Below are positions 49,000 through 59,719 of a DNA stretch of 64,000 bases, in pieces. The position numbers and the translations under genes were made by a program. Position 1 is the stretch's first letter. Every line of letters begins with the position of its first letter. Source of the DNA: an uncultured Clostridium sp. GTDB lineage: Bacteria; Bacillota; Clostridia; Clostridiales; Clostridiaceae. The notes beneath the pieces were generated by a model, which ran no database searches, was not told the DNA's origin, and was given only the letters and a program-made list of their open reading frames with translations. Where the stretch lies: assembly GCF_910588715.1 (NCBI RefSeq), contig NZ_CAJURG010000001.1:152163-216162 (forward strand), written 5' to 3'.

Positions 49000-49858
49000 T
49001 GAAATTAAGATGGAAATAAATGAATTTTTAAAAAATTACTTTAGTAATAAAGGAACTTATAATAAGGTTATTTATGATTCAGTAAGCTATAGTGTTAACA
49101 TCGGGGGAAAGAGAATAAGACCAATATTAATGCTTTTAACATATAGTATGTATGAAGAAAATTGGAGATCGGTATTAGAGTTTGCATCGGCTATTGAAAT
49201 GATTCATACTTACTCTTTAATACATGATGATTTACCTTGTATGGATGATGATGATTTAAGAAGAGGAAAGCCGACTAATCATAAGGTGTATGGAGAGAAT
49301 ATAGCTGTACTTGCAGGAGATACACTTTTAAATGAAGCAATGAATTTAATGATGAAATTTTCTTTAAAAAATGGTAAAAGAGCATTAATAGCTTCAGAAA
49401 AGGTTGCATTAGCATCAGGCCCTGAAGGAATGATAGGTGGTCAGGTAGTAGATATTATAAATGAAGGTAAAAAAATAACTGAAGATGAACTTAGATATAT
49501 GCATATAAAAAAGACGGGGGAACTAATTAAAGTTTCAATATTAGCAGGAGCTATACTTGGAAATGCACCAGAAGATGATATTAAAGCGTTAGAAAAGTTT
49601 GGTGAAAATTTAGGTTTGGCATTCCAAATAAAAGATGATATTTTAGATGTAATAGGAAGTACAGAAAAATTAGGCAAAAATGTATTAAGTGATGAAGAAA
49701 GCAATAAAACTAACTTTATTACAATGCATGGTTTAGAATATTGCATTAAAGAGTGTGAAAACCTAACAAAAGATAGCATTGATATATTAGACAGTTTATC
49801 TGTAGATACTAGAGATTTGAAAATTTTAACAAAAGAGCTTTTAGACAGAGAAAACTAA
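48989..49858 (+). CDS. ispA: Polyprenyl (farnesyl) diphosphate synthase
   Basis: A 289-residue trans-prenyltransferase that condenses IPP with allylic diphosphates. It contains the first Asp-rich motif [18 protein letters not shown] (about residues 82-99) and the second [10 protein letters not shown] (about 212-221), plus GGKRIRPIL near the start. The residues before the first DDxxD suit a farnesyl-chain product, but chain length is not certain. It supplies the precursor for undecaprenyl and quinone pathways, close to dxs. Confidence 0.93.
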   Translation: MKFNEIKMEINEFLKNYFSNKGTYNKVIYDSVSYSVNIGGKRIRPILMLLTYSMYEENWRSVLEFASAIEMIHTYSLIHDDLPCMDDDDLRRGKPTNHKVYGENIAVLAGDTLLNEAMNLMMKFSLKNGKRALIASEKVALASGPEGMIGGQVVDIINEGKKITEDELRYMHIKKTGELIKVSILAGAILGNAPEDDIKALEKFGENLGLAFQIKDDILDVIGSTEKLGKNVLSDEESNKTNFITMHGLEYCIKECENLTKDSIDILDSLSVDTRDLKILTKELLDREN

Positions 49859-49875
49859 ACAAAGGAATGATAAAT

Positions 49876-51735
49876 ATGTCAAAATTATTAGAGGATATAA
49901 ATTATCCACGAGATATAAAAACTTTGACTAATAAGGAACTTTATAAGCTTAGTGATGAAATAAGAGAATTTTTAATAGAACAATTATCAAAAACTGGAGG
50001 GCATCTATCTTCAAATTTAGGTGTAGTTGAGCTGACACTTAGTTTATATAAAACATTTAATTTTGAAAAAGATAAGATAGTATGGGATGTTGGACATCAA
50101 AGTTATGTTCATAAAATACTAACAGGACGAAAAGATAAATTTGATACATTAAGAAAATATGATGGTTTATGTGGATTTCCTAAGATAACTGAAAGTAAAT
50201 ATGATGCTTTTGGTACGGGTCATAGTAGTACATCAATATCAGCAGCTTTAGGTATAGCTAGAGCTAGAGATATTAAGCATGAAAATTATAATGTGGTTGC
50301 AGTAATAGGCGATGGAGCCCTAACTGGAGGAATGGCATTAGAAGCATTAAATGATGTTGGATTTAATAAAACTAATATGATTATAGTTTTAAATGATAAT
50401 CAAATGTCAATTTCAAAAAATGTTGGAGGATTATCAAATCATTTAAATAAATTAAGATTAGATCATAGTTATAATAAATTAAAAGAGGATATAAATTCTA
50501 CTTTAAACAATAGCCATACTGGTAAAACAGTAGTTCAATACTTACACAGAGTAAAAGATAGTTTAAAACATTTAGTAGTTCCATCTATGTTATTTGAAAA
50601 TATGGGTATTAAATATATTGGACCTATTGATGGACATGATATTGAATTAATGAATGAGGTATTTAGTAAGGCTAAAGAAATTAATGGACCAGTAATAGTC
50701 CATACAGTAACTCAAAAGGGAAAGGGCTGTGATTTTGCAGAAAAAAATCCAAATAAGTTTCATGGAGTATCACCATTTGATTTAGAAAGTGGGGAAAGTT
50801 ATATACCTGCAAAGAAAACATATTCTAAGGTGTTTGGAGATACTATGCTACAATTAGCAAAGGAAAACAATAATATAGTTGCAATTACTGCAGCTATGCC
50901 AGATGGAACAGGTTTAAAGGATTTTGCACAAAAATATAGTAATAGATTTTTTGATGTAGGAATAGCAGAAGAACATGCAACAACACTTGCAGCAGGAATG
51001 GCAAGTGCTGGTTTAAGGCCAGTTTTTGCTGTTTATTCAACTTTCTTGCAAAGAGCTTTTGATCAAATTATTCATGATGTATGTATTCAAAATTTACCTG
51101 TGGTTTTTGCAATAGATAGAGCAGGAATTGTTGGAGATGATGGAGAAACTCATCAAGGGGTTTTTGATTTATCTTATTTATCTGCAATACCTAATATGGT
51201 AGTTTTAGCTCCAAAGCATTTAGAAGAGCTATCATTAATGTTAAAATGGGCTATAAAATATAATGGTCCAGTTGCAATAAGATATCCAAGAGGTTCCGAT
51301 TGTTGTAATGATATATATCCTCTTAGAGATATAAAATATGGAAAATGGGAAAAGATAAGTAATGGAGAAAAGATTGCTATAATAGCAGTAGGGAAAATGG
51401 TACAACATGCAATTATGGCAAAGAAATTATTAATCAAAAGTAGAATTAATCCAATGATTGTAGGAGCAACATTTGTAAAGCCTATAGATAGTGAAATGTT
51501 AAAAGAATTAGTTAATGATGAGTATAATATTATAACTATTGAAGATAATGTTTTAAATGGTGGATTTGGAAGTTATGTTTTAATGGAATTAAATAAACTT
51601 AAGTTTAAGGGAAAATTTAAGGCTTTAGGATTTGATAATATGTTTGTTCCACATGGAGATGTTAATTTATTATATAAAGATGCAGGGCTTGATGCAGAAT
51701 CTATAGAAAAATGTGTCATAAACATTTTAAAATAA
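49876..51735 (+). CDS. dxs: 1-deoxy-D-xylulose-5-phosphate synthase
   Basis: A 619-residue thiamine-diphosphate enzyme that joins pyruvate and glyceraldehyde-3-phosphate for the MEP isoprenoid pathway. Visible blocks are [33 protein letters not shown], the ThDP-binding [17 protein letters not shown], and the transketolase-like central and C-terminal parts ([37 protein letters not shown]). The start at 49876 is preferred because AAAGGA lies 9 bases upstream. Immediately follows ispA. Confidence 0.96.
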   Translation: MSKLLEDINYPRDIKTLTNKELYKLSDEIREFLIEQLSKTGGHLSSNLGVVELTLSLYKTFNFEKDKIVWDVGHQSYVHKILTGRKDKFDTLRKYDGLCGFPKITESKYDAFGTGHSSTSISAALGIARARDIKHENYNVVAVIGDGALTGGMALEALNDVGFNKTNMIIVLNDNQMSISKNVGGLSNHLNKLRLDHSYNKLKEDINSTLNNSHTGKTVVQYLHRVKDSLKHLVVPSMLFENMGIKYIGPIDGHDIELMNEVFSKAKEINGPVIVHTVTQKGKGCDFAEKNPNKFHGVSPFDLESGESYIPAKKTYSKVFGDTMLQLAKENNNIVAITAAMPDGTGLKDFAQKYSNRFFDVGIAEEHATTLAAGMASAGLRPVFAVYSTFLQRAFDQIIHDVCIQNLPVVFAIDRAGIVGDDGETHQGVFDLSYLSAIPNMVVLAPKHLEELSLMLKWAIKYNGPVAIRYPRGSDCCNDIYPLRDIKYGKWEKISNGEKIAIIAVGKMVQHAIMAKKLLIKSRINPMIVGATFVKPIDSEMLKELVNDEYNIITIEDNVLNGGFGSYVLMELNKLKFKGKFKALGFDNMFVPHGDVNLLYKDAGLDAESIEKCVINILK

Positions 51736-51746
51736 AGGAGAATAAT

Positions 51747-52556
51747 ATGGCATCGAAGAAAGAAAGATTAGATATATTATTAGTTGAAAAAGGAATATGT
51801 GAATCAAGAGAAAAAGCAAAAACTAATATTATGGCCGGACTAATATTTGTTGATGGCCAAAGAATAGATAAAGCTGGGGAAAAAGTGAAAGTTGATTCTG
51901 AAATAATATTTAAGGGAGAAAAGCTTAAATATGTAAGTCGTGGAGGCTTAAAATTAGAAAAAGCAATGAATACTTTTGGAATTGATCTTACAAATAAAGT
52001 ATGCATGGATATAGGTGCATCAACTGGAGGATTTACAGATTGTATGCTTCAAAATAATGCATCTAAAGTATTTGCGGTAGATGTAGGATATGGACAGTTT
52101 GCTTGGAAGCTTAGAACTGATGAGAGAGTTGTTTGCATGGAAAAAACAAACATTAGATACGTAACTCCTGAGGATATTGGAGTAGCTTTAGATTTTGCTT
52201 CTATAGATGTATCATTTATTTCTTTAAGAACAATAATGCCAGCTGTAAAAGCATTATTAGGGGAAAAGGGAGAAGTTGTAGCATTAATAAAGCCGCAGTT
52301 TGAAGCTGGAAGAGATAAAGTTGGTAAAAAAGGTGTTGTAAGAGATAAGGAAGTACATTTAGAAGTTATAAATACTATAATAAACTTCTTAATGGAAAAT
52401 GAATTAAATGTCTTAGGACTAAGCTATTCACCAATTAAAGGACCAGAAGGAAATAGAGAATATCTTGTTTACTTTACTAAAGATAAAGAAAAAGAAGGTA
52501 ATTTTGAGTTAAGTCAAATTGAAGATATCGTAAATGAATCTCATAGCCAGCTTTAA
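51747..52556 (+). CDS. tlyA: TlyA-family S4/FtsJ rRNA methyltransferase
   Basis: A 269-residue protein with an N-terminal S4 RNA-binding domain (KKERLDILLVEKGICESREKAKTNIMAGLIFVDGQRI) and a FtsJ-like SAM methyltransferase domain from about residue 75 (VCMDIGASTGGFTDCMLQNNASKVFAVDVGYGQF, VALIKPQFEAGRDKVGKKGVVRD). TlyA proteins 2'-O-methylate rRNA and can affect capreomycin sensitivity; some have been called haemolysins. The ATG at 51747 follows AAAGGAG; an upstream in-frame ATG inside dxs is unlikely. A perfect palindrome lies across the stop codon. Confidence 0.93.
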   Translation: MASKKERLDILLVEKGICESREKAKTNIMAGLIFVDGQRIDKAGEKVKVDSEIIFKGEKLKYVSRGGLKLEKAMNTFGIDLTNKVCMDIGASTGGFTDCMLQNNASKVFAVDVGYGQFAWKLRTDERVVCMEKTNIRYVTPEDIGVALDFASIDVSFISLRTIMPAVKALLGEKGEVVALIKPQFEAGRDKVGKKGVVRDKEVHLEVINTIINFLMENELNVLGLSYSPIKGPEGNREYLVYFTKDKEKEGNFELSQIEDIVNESHSQL

Positions 52557-52567
52557 AAGCTGGCTAT
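52541..52567 (+). repeat. Perfect 12-bp inverted repeat spanning the tlyA stop
   Basis: ATAGCCAGCTTT and AAAGCTGGCTAT surround a single central A, so a strong RNA hairpin with a small loop can form right at the tlyA stop codon. No T run follows, so a classic terminator is not supported. Confidence 0.7.
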
Positions 52568-52598
52568 AGATATATTAAGTACAGTAAATGGAGTTAAT

Positions 52599-53429
52599 AT
52601 GAAAAATATTGTAATAGCATTAAATCCCTCAAAAGATACTGAAGGAAAAATATTATCTTTAGTTATTGAAAAAATTACAAATATATTTAAAAATCCTGAA
52701 ATAATAATACTTAATAGCTATGAAATGAGTAAGTATAACTTTTATTATCCTATCGATTTACTTATAGTTTTAGGGGGAGATGGAACTTTACTTGGTATAG
52801 CTAGAGATATTAATGGAAAATATGATGTTCCTATTTTAGGAGTAAATATAGGAAACTTGGGTTTTTTATCTAGTATAGAAATACAAGATTTAGGTGAAGC
52901 TTTAAATAAAATAAAAAATGGACAGTACATTATACAAAATAGAATACTTTTAGAGTGTAAAAGTAATGATGAAAATGAAAATTTAAATAGTAAGGCTTTA
53001 AATGATGTTGTAATAGCAAGAGGAACATTATCTAGAATGGCTAAATTTGAAGTATATATAGATAAAAAACTATATTATACATTTAAAGGCGATGGTGTGA
53101 TAGTTTCAACACCTACAGGCTCTACAGCATATTCATTTTCAGCAGGAGGGCCATTTGTATATCCTGATGTAGGGGTAATAACATTAACACCTATTTGTCC
53201 TCATACTAGGGGAATGCAACCAATTGTATTAAAAAGTAGTAGTGAAATCTTAATTAAGGCTGAAAATTATAATGGAGAAATTTATTTAACGTTTGATGGT
53301 CAAGAAGCTAGAAAAATTAAAGATAATACATCAATAATAGTAAGAAAAGCTAAAGATGTTGCAAAGATTTTATTATTTGATAATTATGATTACTTTGATG
53401 TGTTAAGAAAAAAGATATTAGATAATTAA
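52599..53429 (+). CDS. nadK: NAD kinase
   Basis: A 276-residue enzyme that phosphorylates NAD to NADP. The catalytic GGDGTLLG lies at residues 59-66 (D61), then NDVVIARG for substrate binding, and GDGVIVSTPTGSTAYSFSAGGPFVYPDV. Sits between tlyA and argR as in many Firmicutes. Conserved Gly-rich motifs are intact. Confidence 0.96.
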   Translation: MKNIVIALNPSKDTEGKILSLVIEKITNIFKNPEIIILNSYEMSKYNFYYPIDLLIVLGGDGTLLGIARDINGKYDVPILGVNIGNLGFLSSIEIQDLGEALNKIKNGQYIIQNRILLECKSNDENENLNSKALNDVVIARGTLSRMAKFEVYIDKKLYYTFKGDGVIVSTPTGSTAYSFSAGGPFVYPDVGVITLTPICPHTRGMQPIVLKSSSEILIKAENYNGEIYLTFDGQEARKIKDNTSIIVRKAKDVAKILLFDNYDYFDVLRKKILDN

Positions 53430-53512
53430 AAAGGTTTTTATAAGTAAATATAAAAAGAGCAAATTTTATTTTTATAATAAGCTTTATCAGCAAATAGAGA
53501 AGGTGAGTAAAG

Positions 53513-53962
53513 ATGAAATCAAAAAGACATAATAAAATACTAGAGATTATTAATAACAATGATATAGAAACACAAGAAGAATTGGCAGAATCTCTTAAGT
53601 ATTCAGGATATGATGTAACTCAAGCAACAGTATCAAGAGATATTAAATTATTAAAATTAGTAAAGGTTCAAAATGAATCTGGAAAATATAAGTACATATC
53701 TCCTGTAAAAGAAGAACGCGATATAAACGATAAGCTTTATAGCATATTAAAAAATGCTGCAATAGATGTAGAAAAAGTTGATAAATTTGTTGTTATAAAA
53801 ACATTAACAGGTGCTGCATCAGCTGCTGCAGAAGCAATAGACACTTTATATTCAAATGATGTTGCAGGAACAATAGCAGGAGATAATACTATTTTTGTGT
53901 TAGTTAGAACTGATGAAAAAGCTTTAGAATTAATTTCTAAAGTTAGAAAGATGATTTTTTAA
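53513..53962 (+). CDS. argR: Arginine repressor ArgR/AhrC
   Basis: A 149-residue transcription factor that senses arginine. The N-terminal winged helix (about 1-70) has [48 protein letters not shown], and the C-terminal hexamerisation and arginine-binding domain has [31 protein letters not shown]. The order argR-recN is conserved in Firmicutes. AAGGTGAG precedes the ATG. Confidence 0.96.
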   Translation: MKSKRHNKILEIINNNDIETQEELAESLKYSGYDVTQATVSRDIKLLKLVKVQNESGKYKYISPVKEERDINDKLYSILKNAAIDVEKVDKFVVIKTLTGAASAAAEAIDTLYSNDVAGTIAGDNTIFVLVRTDEKALELISKVRKMIF

Positions 53963-53984
53963 ATGGGTATAAAGGTGGGGTATA

Positions 53985-55682
53985 ATGCTAATTGAATTGA
54001 ATATTAAAAATTTTGCTTTGATTCAAGAGTTATCAGTTGAATTTGGAGCAGGATTTAATATATTATCAGGAGAAACTGGTGCAGGTAAATCGATACTTAT
54101 AGATACAATAGATTATGTATTAGGTGGAAAGTTTTCTAAAGATCAAATAAGATACGGTGAAGATAAGACAATGGTAGAGGCTATATTTTCTATTGAAAAT
54201 AATGAAATTTATGATGTTTTAGAAGAGCTTGGTATAGAAAAAGATGAAATGTTAATAATACGTAGAGAAACTACATTAAACGGTAAAAGTTTAATAAAGG
54301 TGAATAATAGAAGTGTTATATTATCACAATTAAAGAAAATAAGAGAAAAGCTATTAGATATTCATGGTCAGCATCAAAATCAAAATTTATTAAATAAAGG
54401 TACTCATATTTTATATATAGATGAATTTTATTATGATAAAATAAAGGAATTACTTAAAAATTATGAAATTTTAAGAAATGATTATATAGAAAATATTAAT
54501 AAGATAAATGCTTTAACGGAAAAAGAAAATGGAGAAAAATTAGCTGATTATATTAAATTTCAAATTGAAGATATAGAAAAGGCAAATTTAAAAGTTAATG
54601 AAGAGGAAGATTTAAAAGATGAGTTTAATATGTTATCAAATGCAGAAAAAATATCAACTAGTTTAGTAAAATCTTATGGATATTTAAATTCATCAAGTGA
54701 AGGTATTTCTGTATTAGATGGCTTGTCAAAGGTTATTTATGAATTATCATTAATTGAAAATCACTCTGAATTAATAAAAGAGAAAAAAGTTCAAATAGAA
54801 GAAGCTTTTTATAACTTAGAAGAAGTAACAAGAGAAATACGTGATATAGGTAGCGAAATTCAATATGATGAAGATAGATTAGCACAAATAAATGAAAGAA
54901 TTTATACTATAAGTTTATATAAGAAAAAGTATGGAAATTCAATACAAGAAATATTAGATAATTTAAAGAATTTAAAAAGTAAATATAATGAACTAGTAAA
55001 TGCAGAAAAAATAATAGATGAGTTAAAAGAAAATATTATTATCATTGAACAAAAAATGAAGAATATAGGGAAAAAGCTTCATGATTTAAGAGTAGAAGCA
55101 TCTAAAATACTAGAAGTAAATATTAAAAAGGAATTATCCTATGTTGGACTTGAAAAAGCTATAATAAAAATTGAAGTTAATTTAACTGATGAAATGAATT
55201 TAAGAGGATATGATGAAGTACAATTTTTAGTATCAGCAAATCCCGGTGAACCTTTAAAGCCGCTAGAAAAAGTATTATCAGGTGGTGAGCTATCAAGAAT
55301 AATGCTTGCTTTAAAATGTGTATTTGTAGATAAAGATAAAATACCAACTCTTATTTTTGATGAAATAGATACTGGAATTAGTGGAGCTATTGGAAAAAGA
55401 GTTGGAGAAAAAATGTATGAGGTTTCTTTAAAACACCAAGTATTATGTATAACTCATTTGCCACAAATTGCAGCTCTTTCAGATAATCATTATTTCGTTT
55501 CTAAGAATGTTTTAGAAGGAAAGACATTTACAAGTATAAAAATGTTAGAAAGAAAAGATAAAATTAGAGAAATTGCTAAAATGATTGGCGGAGATGAAAT
55601 AAGTGAAGTAGCTATAGAAAATGCTTCTGAAATGGTTAAGTTTGCTGAATTAAAAAAGCAAGAAATTAAAAATATTTTATAA
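53985..55682 (+). CDS. recN: DNA repair protein RecN
   Basis: A 565-residue SMC-like ATPase recruited to double-strand breaks. The N-terminal Walker A is GETGAGKSI (about 30-38), the coiled-coil arms run about 160-370, and the C-terminal ABC signature LSGGELSRIMLALK and Walker B PTLIFDEIDTGISG complete the head. Ribosome site AAAGGTGGGG precedes the ATG. No LexA-type site was noticed upstream. Confidence 0.96.
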   Translation: MLIELNIKNFALIQELSVEFGAGFNILSGETGAGKSILIDTIDYVLGGKFSKDQIRYGEDKTMVEAIFSIENNEIYDVLEELGIEKDEMLIIRRETTLNGKSLIKVNNRSVILSQLKKIREKLLDIHGQHQNQNLLNKGTHILYIDEFYYDKIKELLKNYEILRNDYIENINKINALTEKENGEKLADYIKFQIEDIEKANLKVNEEEDLKDEFNMLSNAEKISTSLVKSYGYLNSSSEGISVLDGLSKVIYELSLIENHSELIKEKKVQIEEAFYNLEEVTREIRDIGSEIQYDEDRLAQINERIYTISLYKKKYGNSIQEILDNLKNLKSKYNELVNAEKIIDELKENIIIIEQKMKNIGKKLHDLRVEASKILEVNIKKELSYVGLEKAIIKIEVNLTDEMNLRGYDEVQFLVSANPGEPLKPLEKVLSGGELSRIMLALKCVFVDKDKIPTLIFDEIDTGISGAIGKRVGEKMYEVSLKHQVLCITHLPQIAALSDNHYFVSKNVLEGKTFTSIKMLERKDKIREIAKMIGGDEISEVAIENASEMVKFAELKKQEIKNIL

Positions 55683-55710
55683 AAATATACATAAGGTCTA
55701 TTAATAGGGT

Positions 55711-55752
55711 AAAAATAAAATCATGGTAAATTAGCATGGTTTTATTTTTTTT
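55711..55752 (+). terminator. Rho-independent terminator after recN
   Basis: AAATAAAATCATG pairs with CATGGTTTTATTT (one G-U), followed by a T run. Confidence 0.8.
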
Positions 55753-55860
55753 ATACAAAATTTATTAACTTATAAATTTTTAACTAACTTAGCAATCTTA
55801 ATCAAGCATATAAAAGCTTATATGGGGAAAATTAATGTCATAAAGCAAGGAGGAGATAAA

Positions 55861-57051
55861 ATGTTAAAAAAAATATTAAAGTATTTTAGTATAATTACTG
55901 CTCCAATAGCTATTTTGGCATTAATAGCATATTTCAGTGTTTTAAGAATGCCAGAAAAAATATATGTTAATGATAGTACAGAAGTAGCAGATATGTCTAT
56001 GTATAGTCAAGGTGTATTTAATACTGCAAAACTATCAAAAGATAAAATTAACATTGATTTTTTAGGATTAATACCTATTAAATCAGTGGCAGTACAAAAG
56101 TTAGAAGATATAAAATTATATCCAGGAGGAACAAGTGTTGGAATAAAGCTATCTACAGACGGTGTATTAGTAGTTGGCTTTTCAGATGTGGAAACTAGAG
56201 GAGGGACTGAAGGTAGTCCAGCAAAATCAGCCGGATTACAATTAGGAGACGTATTAATAAAAGTAAATGGTAAAGAAATCGAAGGTGCAAAAGATTTAGG
56301 ATATTTAATAAAAGAAAATACAACAGATGTAGTAAATATAGAATTTATACGTCAAGGATGTAAGTTTAACAAAGATGTGGAACTTATAAAAGAAGGAGAA
56401 AGTTATAAACTAGGTTTATGGGTAAGAGATTCAACAGCAGGTATAGGAACTTTAACTTTTTATCATGAGGGGACTAATACTTTTGGTGCTTTAGGTCATC
56501 CTATTACAGATGGAGATACAAACACTACATTTACAATTAAAAATGGAGATTTATTGTCAGCATCAATATTAAGTGTCCGTAAAGGTGAAAAGGGAATTCC
56601 AGGAGAACTTAGAGGGTTATTTGTAAATGAAAAAAGTTCTATTGGAACAATCAAGAGTAATTCATCATCTGGAATATTTGGAAGTACTAATAAAGAATTA
56701 GTTAATCCAAGATTTAACGAACCTATGTCAGTTGGTTTTAGAAATGAAGTTGTGGAAGGTCCAGCTACTATAATTAGTACAGTTGGAGAAGAGGGGCCAA
56801 AGGAATATAGTATAGAAATTGTTAAATTACTCCAACAAGATAAATGTGGTCCTAAAAGTATGGTAATTAGAGTTACAGATGAAGAACTCTTAAATAAGAC
56901 AGGTGGAATTGTTCAAGGAATGAGTGGAAGTCCAATTATTCAAAATAACAAAATTGTGGGAGCCGTAACTCATGTTTTGATTAATAAGCCGGATATTGGA
57001 TATGGAATATATATTGAATGGATGCTTGAAGAAGCAGGCATAATAGATTAA
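55861..57051 (+). CDS. spoIVB: Stage IV sporulation protein B, S55 serine peptidase
   Basis: A 396-residue forespore protease that in Bacillus crosses the inner forespore membrane and cuts SpoIVFA, releasing pro-sigma-K processing. It has an N-terminal membrane anchor (about 9-27), a PDZ domain (about 100-180, SAGLQLGDVLIKVNGKEIEGAKDLGYLI) and the S55 domain with FGALGHPITD (catalytic His) and GMSGSPII (catalytic Ser). The ATG at 55861 follows AAGGAGGAG; an ATG 39 bases upstream has none. Directly precedes spo0A. Confidence 0.94.
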   Translation: MLKKILKYFSIITAPIAILALIAYFSVLRMPEKIYVNDSTEVADMSMYSQGVFNTAKLSKDKINIDFLGLIPIKSVAVQKLEDIKLYPGGTSVGIKLSTDGVLVVGFSDVETRGGTEGSPAKSAGLQLGDVLIKVNGKEIEGAKDLGYLIKENTTDVVNIEFIRQGCKFNKDVELIKEGESYKLGLWVRDSTAGIGTLTFYHEGTNTFGALGHPITDGDTNTTFTIKNGDLLSASILSVRKGEKGIPGELRGLFVNEKSSIGTIKSNSSSGIFGSTNKELVNPRFNEPMSVGFRNEVVEGPATIISTVGEEGPKEYSIEIVKLLQQDKCGPKSMVIRVTDEELLNKTGGIVQGMSGSPIIQNNKIVGAVTHVLINKPDIGYGIYIEWMLEEAGIID

Positions 57052-57070
57052 AATTAATTTAGAAAATTAT

Positions 57071-57123
57071 CAACAGGATATAGTTAAATAATAAAAATAA
57101 AATGCTATATCTTGTTGCTTTTA
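57071..57123 (+). terminator. Rho-independent terminator after spoIVB
   Basis: CAACAGGATATAG pairs with CTATATCTTGTTG (one G-U) across a 21-base A-rich loop; CTTTT follows. Confidence 0.75.
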
Positions 57124-57364
57124 AATTTATATATTACTAAATATAAAATTTTTGAACTTTTTTCTAAAAAAATTTCAAAATAATGTAAAATAAACTATTA
57201 TTATTTTAAATTTTATGTTATAATATACTTGATGGAGTTAAAAAAGAACTAAATATAACTTAATTTAAATATAATATTTAATAAAGTTAAATAGGTTATG
57301 TTATAAATAAAACTTTGAAATTTCCAAATAGTATATTTATATGGGTAAGAAAGGGAGAGAAAAC
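57124..57364 (+). promoter_or_regulatory. spo0A upstream region
   Basis: This AT-rich leader holds a TATAAT (57219-57224) with a weak -35 candidate, about 140 bases before the spo0A start. No convincing Spo0A box (TTGTCGAA) or sigma-H promoter could be identified by eye. Confidence 0.45.
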
Positions 57365-58180
57365 ATGGACGGAAAAAAAATTTCAGTAATTATTGCAGAC
57401 GATAACAAAGAATTTTGCAGTATTTTAAATGATTATCTTTTAAATCAAAGAGATATTGTAGTAACAGGAATTGCAAAAGATGGTAGAGAGGCTTTAACAT
57501 TAATTGAGGAAAGACAACCAGATTTAGTTGTTTTAGATATAATTATGCCTCATTTAGATGGATTAGGAGTTTTAGAAAGATTAAATTCAATGAATTTAGA
57601 AAAATTCCCAAGAATAGTTGTTTTATCAGCAGTTGGACAAGATAAAATAACACAAAGAGCTATAACTTTAGGAGCTGATTATTACGTAGTAAAACCATTT
57701 GATATGGATATTTTCACTAAACGTATAAGAGATATGTTTAATGATACAATCTCACTTGAAAATGAACCTGTTAAAAAGCAAGTTGCAATGACAAGTGAAA
57801 TAATAAGCACTAATAATAGAGGTCCTATCGACTTAGAAACTGAAATTACAAACATAATTCATGAGATTGGTGTGCCTGCACACATTAAAGGGTATATGTA
57901 TTTAAGAGAGGCTATTACAATGGTTGTTAATGATATGGAATTATTATCAGCTGTAACTAAGGAATTATATCCTTCAATTGCTAAGAAATATAATACAACT
58001 GCTTCAAGAGTTGAAAGAGCAATTAGACATGCTATTGAAGTTGCATGGGGAAGAGGACAAATTGAGGCAATAAACAAATTATTTGGTTATACTGTTCATA
58101 ATGATAAAGGTAAGCCAACAAATAGTGAATTTATTGCAATCATTGCAGATAAGCTAAGACTTAAAAATAAAGTGAGCTAA
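57365..58180 (+). CDS. spo0A: Sporulation master response regulator Spo0A
   Basis: A 271-residue response regulator that starts sporulation. The receiver domain has acidic pair D12-D13, phospho-acceptor D58 in [10 protein letters not shown] and the conserved Lys of YYVVKPFD (about 108). The DNA-binding domain from about residue 150 has [12 protein letters not shown] and the recognition helix region [18 protein letters not shown]. The ATG at 57365 follows AAGGGAGAG; an ATG 24 bases upstream lacks a site. The core genome ends here, and an accessory island begins behind its terminator. Confidence 0.97.
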   Translation: MDGKKISVIIADDNKEFCSILNDYLLNQRDIVVTGIAKDGREALTLIEERQPDLVVLDIIMPHLDGLGVLERLNSMNLEKFPRIVVLSAVGQDKITQRAITLGADYYVVKPFDMDIFTKRIRDMFNDTISLENEPVKKQVAMTSEIISTNNRGPIDLETEITNIIHEIGVPAHIKGYMYLREAITMVVNDMELLSAVTKELYPSIAKKYNTTASRVERAIRHAIEVAWGRGQIEAINKLFGYTVHNDKGKPTNSEFIAIIADKLRLKNKVS

Positions 58181-58303
58181 ATAGCTATACAAAGTCAATA
58201 AAATAGCTGTTAAACAAATAATTTGAAAAAAGTCAAATTTATGTTGGTTTATAGCAACAAAGTATATTTGATGCTAATAAATAAATATTAAATAAAGTAG
58301 AGA

Positions 58304-58354
58304 GACACTTTCTATCGGTTGGGTAATTTCCAAACTGCTAGGAGTGTTTTTTTA
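58304..58354 (+). terminator. Terminator-like hairpin downstream of spo0A
   Basis: An imperfect stem joins GACACT (58304-58309) with AGTGTT and GTTGG with CCAAAC, then seven T. It likely ends the spo0A transcript. The open frame of the truncated nuclease begins inside its T run. Confidence 0.6.
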
Positions 58355-58355
58355 T

Positions 58356-59090
58356 TTCTGTATAGAATTTCAAACAAAGAATGATAACACAATGATTGTT
58401 AGGATGTTTGAATATGGCTTTAAAAAGGGAAAAGAACAATTAAAAAATTCAAAGAAGTTTAAAGAAGAAATAAAAACAATATATTTTCCAAAGCAAAAAG
58501 TAATATTCTTTGAAGAAAATAAAAACATTGAAAATCAATTAAAATTAAAAATAGTCTTTCCAGATGAGCAAAAAATAATCTATACTATAGATGTGATTAA
58601 ATACTGGGAATACACAAATGAGGAACTCAAAGAGAAAAAGATGTTTCCTTTGATGCCACTTCAATTATTTAATTTAAGAAAAGAATTGGAAAAAGCTCAC
58701 AATAAAAATGACTTAAAGAAGATAAAAGAATTATCAAAAAAAGCTAAAAATCTTGCAGAAAAATTAGCAAAAGAATCAGCAAAGTTATTTGAAGAAGATG
58801 AAATATTAGGTGAAGATTTTCATAAAATGCTATTAGCAATACAAAACCTAATAGAATACTTAAATAGAAATTATATGAAAGATGAAAATATAGAAAATGA
58901 GGTGAATAAAATGACAAAAACATTATATGATCCTGAAGTTGAAAAAAGAGGAATAGAAAAGGGAATTGAGAAGGGCATAAAAAGTGCTATAGAAAAACTA
59001 TTATTAAGCGGTATGGATGCTGAAAAGATTGCCAGTATTTTAGATGTGGATATATGCTTAGTTAAAGAAATTTCAGAAAAACTAAATTAA
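58356..59090 (+). pseudogene. 5'-truncated PDDEXK (Rpn/transposase_31-like) nuclease family protein
   Basis: About 245 codons are open, but the expected N-terminal third is missing. The reading frame begins in the spo0A terminator and goes straight into FYFCIEFQTKNDNTMIVRMFEYGF. That block is the E-x-Q and following helix of the PDDEXK_2/Rpn core, and full members usually have about 80-100 residues before it, including the first catalytic Asp. Typical downstream features remain: FPDEQKIIYTIDV, MFPLMPLQLFNLRKEL, a Lys/Glu helix and the tail EKGIEKGIEKGIKSAIEKLL. The first usable ATG (58395) would drop even the FQ block. Looks like a relic left by a deletion or insertion next to spo0A. Confidence 0.8.
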
Positions 59091-59138
59091 GATATTGAAA
59101 TTGTGATAATGTTATTAGTTAATGGAGAGTGTAAAAAA

Positions 59139-59615
59139 ATGTTATTTGATTCAAAGAGAAGATATAAAAGAAGAATAGAAAAAAGAGCTATAAAGGAACT
59201 TGGAGTTATTAAAACTAGGGAAGACCATTATTATATTCCAGCTAATAAAGCTGAAGCAAATGGAATTAATATTAGTTTCAAGAAAAATGAAATGTATAAA
59301 GATTCTGAGTTAATAGATTCTATAAAAAAGATGCAAATAAGAAATAATGAGAATATATACCTATTTTTTAAAGATATGTTAGACGATGGAACAAAAGTGA
59401 TTCAAGCAAGTGTTTTAGAGCAAGATAGTTATGAAAACACAGTTAATGACTGTGAAATTTGCAAATTTTACATCAATAGCGAATTACTAGAACCTGATAG
59501 AAATGACTTGGTTAATATGATTGCTTATTTTCACAGAGATAAAAACGTAACAATTACATTCATAGTTTTGTATGACTTTAAAATGCTAGATGAATACTTC
59601 GCACAGAAGTGCTAA
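59139..59615 (+). CDS. Hypothetical protein, unrecognised
   Basis: A 158-residue soluble protein with no membrane segment. The N-terminus is strongly basic (MLFDSKRRYKRRIEKRAIKEL), and the body has alternating strands and helices including IYLFFKDMLDDGTKVIQASVLEQD and CEICKFYINSELLEPDRNDLVNMIAYFHRDKNVTITFIVLYDF. I do not recognise a family. GGAG lies before the ATG at 59139; an in-frame ATG at 59109 has no ribosome site. It sits in the accessory island between a nuclease relic and a recombinase-like gene, ended by a terminator. Confidence 0.7.
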   Translation: MLFDSKRRYKRRIEKRAIKELGVIKTREDHYYIPANKAEANGINISFKKNEMYKDSELIDSIKKMQIRNNENIYLFFKDMLDDGTKVIQASVLEQDSYENTVNDCEICKFYINSELLEPDRNDLVNMIAYFHRDKNVTITFIVLYDFKMLDEYFAQKC

Positions 59616-59627
59616 TAATTAAGTTTT

Positions 59628-59673
59628 AAAAAAGAAAAAGATTAGTTTTTCTAGTCTTTTTTCTTTTTTTTTG
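59628..59673 (+). terminator. Rho-independent terminator in the accessory island
   Basis: AAAAAAGAAAAAGATTAG pairs with CTAGTCTTTTTTCTTTTTT (one G-U), with a long T run. Confidence 0.85.
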
Positions 59674-59719
59674 AAATTTTCATAGATAGATGATATTATA
59701 AAAATCAGAGGTGAACATA

